Part shown: in pieces, positions 1 through 7,647 of the stretch | How positions within the stretch are numbered: the stretch's first letter is position 1 | Layout of the letters: each line of letters starts with the position of its first letter | Assembly: GCA_016788665.1 (NCBI GenBank) | Contig: JAEUSF010000003.1 | Location: 1-35,020, forward strand | Source of the DNA: Candidatus Doudnabacteria bacterium | GTDB lineage: Bacteria; Patescibacteriota; Doudnabacteria; UBA920 | DNA length: 35,020 bases | Direction of reading: 5' to 3' | Made by a program: the position numbers and the translations under genes | The notes under the pieces: model-generated | The model's input: only the letters and a program-made list of their open reading frames with translations | The model's database searches: none | What the model was told of the DNA's origin: nothing

Positions 1-106
1 TTTTATAGGGACAGAGGGCTTAAGATTTTTCCAATAATAACTATCACGAGAAATGATTTTTCCAGTTATAATATAGGAGAGGCATTTATTAGGTAAGGTG
101 GTAAAC

Positions 107-145
107 TATTATTGGGTTGTATAGAATAAAAAATACCCAATAATA
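107..145. repeat. AT-rich stem-loop
   Basis: An 11-bp perfect inverted repeat (107-117 with 135-145, core TTGGGT/ACCCAA) encloses a 17-nt loop. There is no T-run after it on either strand, so it is not an obvious terminator. The rest of positions 1-191 holds no gene I can support. Confidence 0.55.
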
Positions 146-191
146 AATTGATTGCTGTTTAGTTTACAATTATTTGGGATTTGTTAAGAAA

Positions 192-227
192 TTAGAATAG
201 TTAGGTTAATTAGCATAATTCTACATA
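192..227. repeat. Nonamer tandem repeat before first gene
   Basis: Four degenerate 9-nt units of the type TTAGNNNAA run up to 2 nt before the ATG at 230. The same repeat type flanks the ctpA-alaS gap, again ending 2 nt before an ATG. The third unit contains CATAAT, which could act as a -10 box for the downstream gene; this is an inference. Confidence 0.55.
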
Positions 228-229
228 TT

Positions 230-2086
230 ATGAAAAAAAACAAAATTATAAAGATAGTAGCTTTCGTATTAGTCATTTTAATTCTTCCGGTTACCACCTT
301 AGCTCAGGTTGATCCGGGTTTTAATCCTAATAAACTTATTGAAGATACGGTTTTCGCCGATACCGAGACTTTTGGCGGACCAGCAGGCATACAAAGTTTT
401 TTGGAATTAAAAAAATCGGTTCTGGCAAATACTTCCAACGATTTTTTGCTTAAGTTAAAAGAACCTTCTCAGGTTAGTGTTAAACAAGGCCTCGAGGACC
501 CGCAACCAAATTTGACCAGGCTTAGGACCGCAGCGGAACTTATTTGGGATGCTTCTAGGCAAAGCGGTTTAAACCCGCAAGTGATTTTAGTTACTTTGGA
601 AAAAGAACAGAGTCTGGTAACAGGCCGAAAGACTGCCAGCGAGTCTGTTTTGCAAAAAGCTTTAGACAGAGCAATGGGTTTTGACTGTCCTGATAGCGGC
701 GGATGCGGCGACTTATTTCCAGGGTTTTATTATCAAATATTTGGGAATTTTGATTCAGCGGGTAACAGGTATCTTGGGGCCGCTAAATCTTTAATGAGGT
801 CATATGCCGTAACCGCGGGACGTGGTCCGCAAATTAACGGAGTTCCGGCAAAGGTTGGTCAGACTGTTACAATAGACAATACACAGGGACCGCCCTACAA
901 CGCACCAGCTTCGTCTATGGTCACTTTAGCAAACAGAGCTACCGCCGCGCTTTATAGGTACACACCTCATGTGTTTAACGGTAACTATAATTTTTGGAGA
1001 TTTTTTCAGGATTGGTTTAGGTATCCAAACGGTACTATTCTTTCTTTAGCGGGTGATGTAAAAACTTACATTATTCAAAATGGTAGTCGGTTGCTTTTGC
1101 CAGATTTTGTGGCTAGGGCAAGAAACTTAAATATTGCCGGTAAGATTGTTGTTTCCCCAAATGAACTCGCGAGTTACCCTCAGGACAAAGTTTTGGGGCC
1201 GGCAGATAATACCATTGTTAAAGTTGGTAGTATGACGCAAGCTTATGTGTTTTTGGAAAATAAAGCTCACCCTGCTTCCGAGTTGGTTTTAAGGCAAAGA
1301 AGTTTAAATCCCAACAATTTTTTAAACATTTCTCAGGAAGAGTTTGCTTTGTTTGAGACTTCTACAGTGTTGCCGCCAAATGACGGAACTATTGTAAAAG
1401 GCCAGGCCGGCGCGGCAATTTATTTGGTGGATAGAGGTGAGTTGAAACTTTTTAGCGCCTACACTTTTAAACAAAGGAAAGTGCCCGCCTCAAAAGTTAT
1501 GACTGTGCCGGATATGGAAGTTGCCAGTTATCCTAAAAATGGTTTTGTGCCACCATTGGATAACACACTTATAAAAGCTAGCGATAGCGCTGCGGTCTAT
1601 TTGGTTGATCAAGGTTTAAAAAAACCGCTTTCTGCTGAGTTGTTTAAAAATAGAGGGTTTAACTACAAGAATGTGGTTAGTTTGGCTCCAGACGAAGTGG
1701 CAGGGTTAACTCAGGGCTCTTACGCTGCTCCTAAAGAGAGAACGTGGTTTTCGGTTGGAAGTAAAAATGGTCAGATGTACTTGTTTAAAGAAGGGGCTAA
1801 ACACAGTATTTCCAGTTATGTAAAGAATCAAAGAAAAATTACTCCTGACTATGTATTTTCTGAAGCCGAGGTTTTGGGTTGGTCTGACGGACCTGCGGTG
1901 CCGCCTAAGGACGGAACTATTGTGAAAGGCGAGAATAGTCCGGCTATATATTTGGTTTCAAAATCTCAGCTGAGACCTATGACAGAAAAAGCTTTTAAAG
2001 CAAGAAGAATAAAACCGGCCAATATTGTGACTTTGCCTCAAGCGGAAGTAGACGCTTATGCTAAAGGGGAAGTGTTGGAGAAGTAG
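230..2086 (+). CDS. Secreted lysozyme-like protein with C-terminal repeats
   Basis: Residues 1-26 form a signal peptide (lysine-rich start, hydrophobic core, likely cut after TTLAQ). Residues of about 95-265 resemble a lysozyme-like domain found in secreted actinobacterial and CPR proteins. They include NPQVILVTLEKEQSL, whose Glu residues are candidate catalytic acids, then AMGFDCPD with a nearby second Cys, and a closing ALYRYTPH...FFQDWF stretch. Residues of about 268-618 are six repeats of roughly 58-60 aa, most beginning DGTIVK or DNTIVK followed by a YLV strand, probably a wall- or glycan-binding array. The gene ends at a terminator shared with a convergent transglycosylase-like gene, consistent with an envelope role. 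Substrate and activity are inferred from family resemblance only. Confidence 0.75.
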   Translation: MKKNKIIKIVAFVLVILILPVTTLAQVDPGFNPNKLIEDTVFADTETFGGPAGIQSFLELKKSVLANTSNDFLLKLKEPSQVSVKQGLEDPQPNLTRLRTAAELIWDASRQSGLNPQVILVTLEKEQSLVTGRKTASESVLQKALDRAMGFDCPDSGGCGDLFPGFYYQIFGNFDSAGNRYLGAAKSLMRSYAVTAGRGPQINGVPAKVGQTVTIDNTQGPPYNAPASSMVTLANRATAALYRYTPHVFNGNYNFWRFFQDWFRYPNGTILSLAGDVKTYIIQNGSRLLLPDFVARARNLNIAGKIVVSPNELASYPQDKVLGPADNTIVKVGSMTQAYVFLENKAHPASELVLRQRSLNPNNFLNISQEEFALFETSTVLPPNDGTIVKGQAGAAIYLVDRGELKLFSAYTFKQRKVPASKVMTVPDMEVASYPKNGFVPPLDNTLIKASDSAAVYLVDQGLKKPLSAELFKNRGFNYKNVVSLAPDEVAGLTQGSYAAPKERTWFSVGSKNGQMYLFKEGAKHSISSYVKNQRKITPDYVFSEAEVLGWSDGPAVPPKDGTIVKGENSPAIYLVSKSQLRPMTEKAFKARRIKPANIVTLPQAEVDAYAKGEVLEK

Positions 2087-2094
2087 GAAGTAGG

Positions 2095-2124
2095 AAAAAT
2101 CCGTCACTTATGTGACGGATTTTT
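2095..2124. terminator. Bidirectional terminator
   Basis: A perfect 13-bp stem (2095-2107 with 2112-2124, core ATCCGTCAC) with a 4-nt loop is flanked by A-run and T-run. It serves both convergent genes: it begins 9 nt after the plus-strand stop and directly abuts the minus-strand stop. Confidence 0.9.
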
Positions 2125-3483
2125 CTATGTGTTTAGAGAACTAACTACTTTATAAATTTTTTGTAAATAGCCTCTTGTTTCGTCCCTAAGTGTGGCATTT
2201 TGCATACTTGTTAGGCGATCCTTCATGCTTGCGAGTTCAGTTCGCATATTGTCCAACTTGCTTTGTAGTTGTGCTCGTGCTTTTTTTTCTGAGGTGGCAA
2301 GGGTTTTTTTTCGCAAAGATTCAATTTCAGCCGACATTTTTTTAATTTGGGTTTCCGTGCTGGATATTTCCCCGCTTCGGTCCTGGTTCCAGTTGGAACC
2401 AAAATTGTTGAGCGCGCGAGCGACTCTTACAACACCGCCGTTATATGCGGCTACGCCGTAGTCGAATGCCTGGCCAATGGTAAAGGCGCCTTCGGCTCTG
2501 TCTCGGACAGCATGGATATAGTCGTCTAACAAAAGATAAGTTGATTTAATGCTGTTTATGTGGTCCGCCATACCTTGTTTAAAGTCAGGGATAAGATTGG
2601 CAGAGGTGTGTCTTTTTACTAAACCTAAGTATGTGCTTTCAATGAACTGGGAGATTCCTAAAGCACCAGCACTAGACCCGCTGTAGCGGTAGGTTTCGCT
2701 TTCGTTAATGGCGAAGAGTGTATTTATTCGGTTGGAGATTGGTTTTATATCTGAGGCGTTTAAAAGCTCGTTGGTGTCCATGTGCTCGGCATAAACCAGG
2801 GCTTTTATTAAGCCAGGGCGAATGGCTTGTGTGACCGTTGAACCAGGCAGAGAGACAGAGGGGTAATTTTTCAATTGTTCTGCTACTTGGCTAATAACAT
2901 TGTCTAAATATTTTTGACCATAGTTTGCTACGTCAGTCTGGTCCAGTTCGGGTGAATAGGGGGTGTATAAGGCCTCGTAAGTGGAATTTTGGATAGCGCT
3001 TTTACTACCAGATTCTACCGGCGTTATTAAATATTTAAGTGCGACAACTTTTCCACCCTCGGGGCTGGTAACCTTAAAACGGCTATTAACCCCGTTGAAT
3101 CTGGTTAGAGAAATACTGTAGGATTTGTCAGGGAAAACAAAACTGCGCCCTTTCTGAATAGCCCCGGTAATTTTAATTTGTCCGTCAGGAAGTAGAATGG
3201 CGAGCATTAAGTCGCGGTCGCCTAAATTGTAGCGGGACACAACTTTCTTTTTTGTTTTTTTGTCGGTTTTGTATACGGGGCTTAAAACATAATTTAACTT
3301 AATAGGTTTTAAAAGTTCTTTAGCTTCTTTTATTTTTTGAATGATATAAGGCACTTCGGGTACTTGCAGGCCCAGTACCTCTGGGGTAGAGACCGGTGTT
3401 GTGGTTGTGGTCTGTGCGTGGGCCGCTGTATGTCCGCAAAAAAGAAATATTATTAAGGAAAGAGTAAAAGTTTTTATTTTCAT
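2125..3483 (-). CDS. Secreted SLT-type lytic transglycosylase-like protein
   Basis: Signal peptide at residues 1-23 (AHA-Q junction). Residues of about 60-160 form a beta-rich region. Residues of about 220-360 carry a transglycosylase SLT-like fold: a Glu-containing helix (AINESETY, Glu261 or Glu263 as candidate catalytic acid), then GALGISQF at 273-280, and AAYNGG near 346-351, which matches the AYNxG motif of this family. Residues of about 375-435 are a charged coiled coil. It would cleave peptidoglycan glycan strands outside the membrane. An extended -10 box lies only 7 nt upstream of the ATG, so the mRNA may be leaderless. Family assignment is fairly firm; the N-terminal domain is not recognised. 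Confidence 0.8.
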   Translation of the reverse strand: MKIKTFTLSLIIFLFCGHTAAHAQTTTTTPVSTPEVLGLQVPEVPYIIQKIKEAKELLKPIKLNYVLSPVYKTDKKTKKKVVSRYNLGDRDLMLAILLPDGQIKITGAIQKGRSFVFPDKSYSISLTRFNGVNSRFKVTSPEGGKVVALKYLITPVESGSKSAIQNSTYEALYTPYSPELDQTDVANYGQKYLDNVISQVAEQLKNYPSVSLPGSTVTQAIRPGLIKALVYAEHMDTNELLNASDIKPISNRINTLFAINESETYRYSGSSAGALGISQFIESTYLGLVKRHTSANLIPDFKQGMADHINSIKSTYLLLDDYIHAVRDRAEGAFTIGQAFDYGVAAYNGGVVRVARALNNFGSNWNQDRSGEISSTETQIKKMSAEIESLRKKTLATSEKKARAQLQSKLDNMRTELASMKDRLTSMQNATLRDETRGYLQKIYKVVSSLNT

Positions 3484-3490
3484 AACAATA

Positions 3491-3499
3491 ATTATAGCA
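3491..3499 (-). promoter_or_regulatory. Extended -10 promoter for the transglycosylase gene
   Basis: On the minus strand TGcTATAAT ends 7 nt before the ATG at 3483. No good -35 box is seen. Transcription would start at or very near the A of the start codon, giving a leaderless mRNA. Confidence 0.65.
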
Positions 3500-3550
3500 T
3501 AACAACAGGTTTGCCTTGCAAAATTGCATACAGAATAATTTTGATCTTTG

Positions 3551-3559
3551 TGTTAAAAT
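3551..3559 (+). promoter_or_regulatory. Extended -10 promoter for the flippase gene
   Basis: TGtTAAAAT ends 6 nt before the ATG at 3566, with no clear -35 box and no Shine-Dalgarno. It is divergent from the minus-strand promoter 52 nt away. A leaderless transcript is predicted. Confidence 0.6.
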
Positions 3560-3565
3560 ACCCTT

Positions 3566-4990
3566 ATGTCACTTGCAATAAAAAATATTTTTTGGCTTAC
3601 GGCATCTAGGTTCATTGCCTTGTTTTTACTGCTCATAGCTTATAGTCAGCTTTTTAGGTATTTGGGCCCTTATGGCAGTGGACAGTATCAGTTTGTTTTG
3701 TCGTATGTGCTAATTTTCTCAACCGTTGTCGATTTTGGAGTTCAGCAGTTTATAACTAAAAAAATGAGCGAGGAACCGCAAAATACAGTCAGGTATTTTA
3801 GGGATTTCTTGCGTTTTGAAGTTTTTGCCGCTTTTGTTTTATACGGAGTTTTGTTGCTGGTTGGGCTTGTTAGAGGGTATGAGCCGGTGGTTATGGCCGC
3901 TGTCGCTGTAACTGGTTTAGGTATGGTTGCAAATGCTTTGACTTACCCTTATTTGTCGGTTATGACCGCAAATCAGGATTTAAAAAAAGTTGCGTTTATA
4001 AATTTTTTAAATTCCAGTGTAAATATTTCAATTATATTTTTAGCCATAGTTTTAAAAAAATATATTGTTTTTTTGGCGAGCGTTCAGTTAATTTTTGGCA
4101 TCTTGGACTTAATTCTATATAGGATATTTACAAAAAAGTATTTGGTTAAGAACGACTCACCTGTAATGGTAGAGTCTAAGCCGGCAGGAGCAACAGGACT
4201 GTTGCAAATAATTAAACACGCTTGGCCATTTGCTATTTTGGTAGGCTTCAGTGCTATATATAACCGAATTGATGTGATAATTATTACTCGAATGCTTGGT
4301 TTTGAACAGACGGGGTTTTATACGGCTGCTTATAAATTTTTAGACATACTTAATTTTTTTCCAGCTTCGGTCTCTCACGTGCTTTTTCCGGTACTTGCGA
4401 CGTTAATGGTTAAAGGACTGATTACTAACGTAAAACAAACTTTGGAAAAATACATTCGTCTTATGGTTGCAATTGCTTTACCAATGGCAGTGGGTGGCAG
4501 TATTTTAGCCAAGCCGTTGGTAATTTTGCTTGCGGGCAAGGAGTTTGAAAGTTCGGCTCCTGTTTTGTCTATACTAATATGGGCGGCAGCTATACTTTTT
4601 ATATATATTCCTGTTAATTCACTTATTATTTCCCAACTAACAAAAAAAGCAGCTTTGGTTACAGGTTTAAATGTGCTGCTGAATGTGGCTGGGAATATTT
4701 TATTAATACCTTACTTTGGCATAAAAGCTGCGGCAGGTATGACGGTTGTAAGCGAAATTTTACAAGGAATTTTTTATTTTTACTTTGTTAAAAGAAATAT
4801 TACGGATTTTAGCTTTTTTCCTATTTTGTGGAGGCCGGTTTTGGCAGCAGGAATTATGGGAGTAGCTGTTTGGTTTGTGCGTGATATGAATTTAATAGTC
4901 AGTCTAAGCGCGGGTATTTTAGTTTATTTGGTATGCTTGATTGGTTTTGGGTTTGTGAAGAAAGAAGAGCTAATGAATTTAAAATTATAA
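3566..4990 (+). CDS. Wzx-like polysaccharide flippase
   Basis: This 474-aa protein is hydrophobic throughout, with about 12-14 predicted membrane helices. It has the N-terminal pattern of the polysaccharide biosynthesis/RfbX branch of the MOP flippases: an SRFIALFLLL helix, then a YLGPYGSGQY loop and DFGVQQF. Such proteins move undecaprenyl-linked glycans across the cytoplasmic membrane. It heads a run that includes glycosyltransferases and a Wzy-like polymerase, which supports a Wzx/Wzy-type surface polysaccharide route. The start is fixed by an extended -10 box 6 nt upstream. The sugar substrate cannot be told from sequence. Confidence 0.88.
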   Translation: MSLAIKNIFWLTASRFIALFLLLIAYSQLFRYLGPYGSGQYQFVLSYVLIFSTVVDFGVQQFITKKMSEEPQNTVRYFRDFLRFEVFAAFVLYGVLLLVGLVRGYEPVVMAAVAVTGLGMVANALTYPYLSVMTANQDLKKVAFINFLNSSVNISIIFLAIVLKKYIVFLASVQLIFGILDLILYRIFTKKYLVKNDSPVMVESKPAGATGLLQIIKHAWPFAILVGFSAIYNRIDVIIITRMLGFEQTGFYTAAYKFLDILNFFPASVSHVLFPVLATLMVKGLITNVKQTLEKYIRLMVAIALPMAVGGSILAKPLVILLAGKEFESSAPVLSILIWAAAILFIYIPVNSLIISQLTKKAALVTGLNVLLNVAGNILLIPYFGIKAAAGMTVVSEILQGIFYFYFVKRNITDFSFFPILWRPVLAAGIMGVAVWFVRDMNLIVSLSAGILVYLVCLIGFGFVKKEELMNLKL

Positions 4991-5045
4991 ATTTTAAATT
5001 TCAAATTAAATCACAATTTACAAATTAGTCCTTTGGCATTTATTT

Positions 5046-5065
5046 GTTATTCCAGCCAGAATGAC
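5046..5065. repeat. Small intergenic hairpin
   Basis: GTTATTC and GAATGAC pair (one wobble) around a 6-nt loop. It lies in an AT-rich gap (4991-5099) between the flippase and the nucleotidyltransferase. No T-run follows. Confidence 0.45.
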
Positions 5066-5099
5066 TTTGTCGGGCGGGTGTTATTTGGAGTTTAAAACC

Positions 5100-5540
5100 A
5101 TGTTAATAGAGAATCCAAAATTACAAACAAGAATTATGCTCTTTGGGACGTTCGACATTTTACATCCTGGTCATTTAAGTTTGTTTGTGCAGGCAAAAAA
5201 GCTTTTTAAAAATTCGTACTTAATAGTTAGCGTTGCGAGAGGTGTGAACGTAAAAAAAATTAAAGGCAAAAAGCCTTTAAATTCAGAACGGGTAAGGCTA
5301 AAAAATATTAAGAATTTGAACCTGGTAGACCGGGTGGTCTTGGGGGCTAAGGAAGACTATCTGAGTCATATATTAAAGGAGAGTCCAAGTGTTATAGCTT
5401 TGGGTTACGACCAAAAAGAATACACAGAAGGCCTTGCTAAAAAGCTAGTCGAAAAGGGTTTGAAGGTAAAAATAATAAGGCTTAAAAGCTACTTTCCAAA
5501 GAAGTATAAAAGTTCCATTTTTAAAAGGAAAATGATATAA
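5100..5540 (+). CDS. Cytidylyltransferase-fold nucleotidyltransferase
   Basis: Short (146 aa) adenylyl/cytidylyltransferase of the HxGH superfamily. It has the nucleotide-binding N-terminus LFGTFDILHPGHLSLF, which contains the HPGH signature, and a later SERVRLKNIKNL stretch that stands where family members bind the second part of the nucleotide. Relatives include glycerol-3-phosphate cytidylyltransferase (TagD), archaeal RibL-type FAD synthetase and HldE-type enzymes; the sequence does not decide between them. I chose the ATG at 5100 because GGAG lies 10 nt upstream; an ATG at 5061 would add 13 unlikely residues and place the start inside a hairpin. Context suggests supply of an activated glycan precursor, but a role in cofactor synthesis is possible. 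Confidence 0.8.
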   Translation: MLIENPKLQTRIMLFGTFDILHPGHLSLFVQAKKLFKNSYLIVSVARGVNVKKIKGKKPLNSERVRLKNIKNLNLVDRVVLGAKEDYLSHILKESPSVIALGYDQKEYTEGLAKKLVEKGLKVKIIRLKSYFPKKYKSSIFKRKMI

Positions 5541-5553
5541 TTAGGGAAATTCA

Positions 5554-5574
5554 GAATTAGAAATTAGGAATGAG
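5554..5574. repeat. Degenerate heptamer repeat
   Basis: Three 7-nt units (GAATTAG, AAATTAG, GAATGAG) lie in the gap after the nucleotidyltransferase. They are the same class of repeat as the perfect array at 8931-8979. Confidence 0.5.
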
Positions 5575-5635
5575 AATCCAACATTTAATAAAAAAAATAA
5601 AATATCAAAATTAATATTCATGAAGTAGCGATTTT

Positions 5636-6394
5636 ATGGAAAATCAAAATATGGAAAATCAAGTGCCAAAAAAGACAATTAAATCTTTTTGGCCAATGGT
5701 TTTAATTTCCGCTGTCTCGTTTTTAGTAGGCGGGTTTTTAGTCTGGGCGGCATATAACCAAGGTCTAGAGGAGCAGTTGAATTCTTTGTTGCCAGGTAAC
5801 CAACGGGTGCAAAGAGAAAATGCTGAAAGGCTACATAATCAAGCCGCCACAGAAACTGCCGACTGGAAAACTTATAGGAATGATGAGTATGGGTTTGAGT
5901 TTAAGTATCCAGAAGACTGGTATATTTCGACCAAAGCCATTGATGAAATAAAAAGAGGCAGTTCAGATTTGGTAGTTCTCCTAACAAATGCACCAGAAGA
6001 GAAAGAACAGAGGTATGTTGAGGAATTAAAGGCTTATGATGGTATTGGGGCTTCCGAAAATCATGTAGATCTTTTAAATGGAAACCTAATACTAATTACT
6101 GCCCACGATTTAAGCGTTGAATATTTTAAAGATTTTAAAAAAGAACTGGGTTTTGAATTCAAAAATATAATTGATTTGAATCACAGCGTGGGAAAAGGTG
6201 TAAGAGGGAATTGGTACATCACTTGGGAAATGTTTAAAGATACAGACGCTGTATATCTTCCTTTTAATGGAAGTATGAATAACCAATGGGGAAGACCGAT
6301 AAAATCGATATCATTTTGGATTGACAGAAATAACGGTAAGTATGAAAAAGAAGTGTTTGAGCAAGTTGTAAATTCTTTTAAGTATACTGAGTAG
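5636..6394 (+). CDS. Membrane-anchored protein with PsbP-like N-terminal motif
   Basis: Residues 1-15 are cytoplasmic, residues of about 19-40 form one membrane helix (WPMVLISAVSFLVGGFLVWA), and the rest is extracellular. Residues of about 82-98 (YRNDEYGFEFKYPEDW) match the opening of a PsbP-like module common in CPR and Firmicutes surface proteins. The function is not known. The protein is in a polysaccharide gene block but has no catalytic motif that I recognise. The start at 5636 has no convincing Shine-Dalgarno; a second ATG five codons later is possible. Confidence 0.65.
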   Translation: MENQNMENQVPKKTIKSFWPMVLISAVSFLVGGFLVWAAYNQGLEEQLNSLLPGNQRVQRENAERLHNQAATETADWKTYRNDEYGFEFKYPEDWYISTKAIDEIKRGSSDLVVLLTNAPEEKEQRYVEELKAYDGIGASENHVDLLNGNLILITAHDLSVEYFKDFKKELGFEFKNIIDLNHSVGKGVRGNWYITWEMFKDTDAVYLPFNGSMNNQWGRPIKSISFWIDRNNGKYEKEVFEQVVNSFKYTE

Positions 6395-6406
6395 TCTTAG
6401 AAATTG

Positions 6407-6467
6407 TGTAGTCGCCCCATTTATGGGGCTATGCGTTTTATTTAGCCTGATGAATCAGGCAACTACA
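6407..6467. repeat. Cruciform palindromic element
   Basis: An outer stem TGTAGT/ACTACA (6407-6412 with 6462-6467) encloses two perfect 7-bp hairpins: GCCCCAT/ATGGGGC (6414-6429) and GCCTGAT/ATCAGGC (6445-6460). A related hairpin occurs inside the GT2 coding sequence at 10085-10131. Confidence 0.7.
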
Positions 6468-6479
6468 GCCTTCCTCTTT

Positions 6480-6500
6480 CCTCTCCCTGGAAAGGGGAGG
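6480..6500. repeat. Solo hairpin related to the DUF559-flanking palindromes
   Basis: CCTCTCC pairs with GGGGAGG (one wobble) across the loop CTGGAAA. The layout matches one arm of the palindromes at 14221-14324 and 14693-14820. Its GGAGG may double as a distant ribosome binding site for the ATG at 6513. Confidence 0.5.
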
Positions 6501-6512
6501 GGATAGAAAACC

Positions 6513-7601
6513 ATGAAAATCGGAATAGAAGCAGAACGGGCGAATACGCCTCAAAAAACCGGAGTGGAACATTATGCTAAGCAATTAATTTTGCATTTGG
6601 CAGAAATAGACCACGAAAATGAATATACACTTTACCTCCGGACACCACCGGAGGCTTGGTTTTTAAGCTTGCCCAAAAACTTTAAGGTAAAGGTTATGCC
6701 GTTTCCTATTTTCTGGACACAGCTTCGTGTAAGTCTTGAGATACTTTTAAATCCGGTGGATGTGTTGTTTATTCCAGCATCTGCTTTACCTATTATTCAC
6801 CCTAAAAAAAGCGTGGTGACTATTCACGACATGGGCTGGAGATATTTTCCGGAAAGCTTTACTTGGTTTATGAGGAATTTTTTGGAATGGTCAACGGGGT
6901 TTGCGGTTCGTCACGCGTCTAGTATTATTGCTGTATCGGAAAGCACTAAGAAAGACTTAGTGAAGTTTTATGGGGTTGATGGAAAGAAGGTAATAGTTGT
7001 ACATCATGGATTTGATGAAAATGTAAAAATCAAAAATCAAAAATCAAAATTAGAGATTCGGGAGCCATATATTTTGTTTTTGTCTACAATTCAGCCGAGG
7101 AAAAATTTGGAAGGTTTGATAGAAGCGTTTAGGGAACTTAAGCACGAGAATCCGGAAATTGAACATAAGCTTGTTGTGGTTGGTAAGCCGGGCTGGAAGT
7201 TTGAAGGCATACTGAAAAAGATTGAAGAAAATAGGGATATTGTTGTTTATTTAAACCACGTGAGCGAAGAGGAAAAATATGCTATTTTAAACCAAGCGAG
7301 TTTGTTGGTTCTTCCAAGTTTTTATGAAGGTTTTGGTATGCAGCTCTTGGAAAGTTTTGCAGCCGGTGTGCCGGTTGTAACTTCTAAAGTTTCGAGTATG
7401 CCGGAAGTGGCTGGGGAGGCAGCGGTATATTTCGATCCGCACAACAGAAGTGAAATTAAGAACGCGATTAAAAATGTTTTGTTAGACAAGTCTTTGTCCG
7501 ACAGTTTAAAACAAAAAGGACGCGAAAGACTTAAGGAGTTTAGTTGGGATAAGTGTGCCAGGGAAACATATGAAGTATTGACCAAGACAGGACACTATTG
7601 A
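6513..7601 (+). CDS. Glycosyltransferase family 4 protein
   Basis: GT-B fold enzyme of 362 aa that moves a sugar from a nucleotide donor to a lipid-linked acceptor at the membrane face. Visible landmarks are an N-terminal MKIGIEAERA strand, TIHDMGW, IAVSESTKKD and VHHGFDE in the N-domain, ILFLSTIQPRKNLEG at the domain junction, and the donor-binding E(x7)E motif EGFGMQLLE beginning near residue 272. An in-frame run of three AAAAATC heptamers (7025-7045) encodes the linker just before the C-domain. It ends 46 nt before the preferred start of the Wzy-like gene, so the two are probably cotranscribed. Sugar specificity is unknown. Confidence 0.87.
   Translation: MKIGIEAERANTPQKTGVEHYAKQLILHLAEIDHENEYTLYLRTPPEAWFLSLPKNFKVKVMPFPIFWTQLRVSLEILLNPVDVLFIPASALPIIHPKKSVVTIHDMGWRYFPESFTWFMRNFLEWSTGFAVRHASSIIAVSESTKKDLVKFYGVDGKKVIVVHHGFDENVKIKNQKSKLEIREPYILFLSTIQPRKNLEGLIEAFRELKHENPEIEHKLVVVGKPGWKFEGILKKIEENRDIVVYLNHVSEEEKYAILNQASLLVLPSFYEGFGMQLLESFAAGVPVVTSKVSSMPEVAGEAAVYFDPHNRSEIKNAIKNVLLDKSLSDSLKQKGRERLKEFSWDKCARETYEVLTKTGHY
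7025..7045 (+). repeat. In-frame heptamer array inside GT4 gene
   Basis: Three perfect AAAAATC units plus a partial fourth. They encode a lysine/asparagine-rich linker between the two GT-B domains; 21 nt equals seven codons, so the frame is kept. Confidence 0.75.
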
Positions 7602-7647
7602 TTGCAATTTGGAACGCAGAAAACCTTTTAAAGCTTGTCGCTCAATT

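Noticed and set aside
7609-7647. TTG start at 7609 for the Wzy-like gene
   Set aside because: No Shine-Dalgarno, and it adds a charged 13-residue stretch before the first membrane helix; the ATG at 7648 is more natural, though the choice is not certain.
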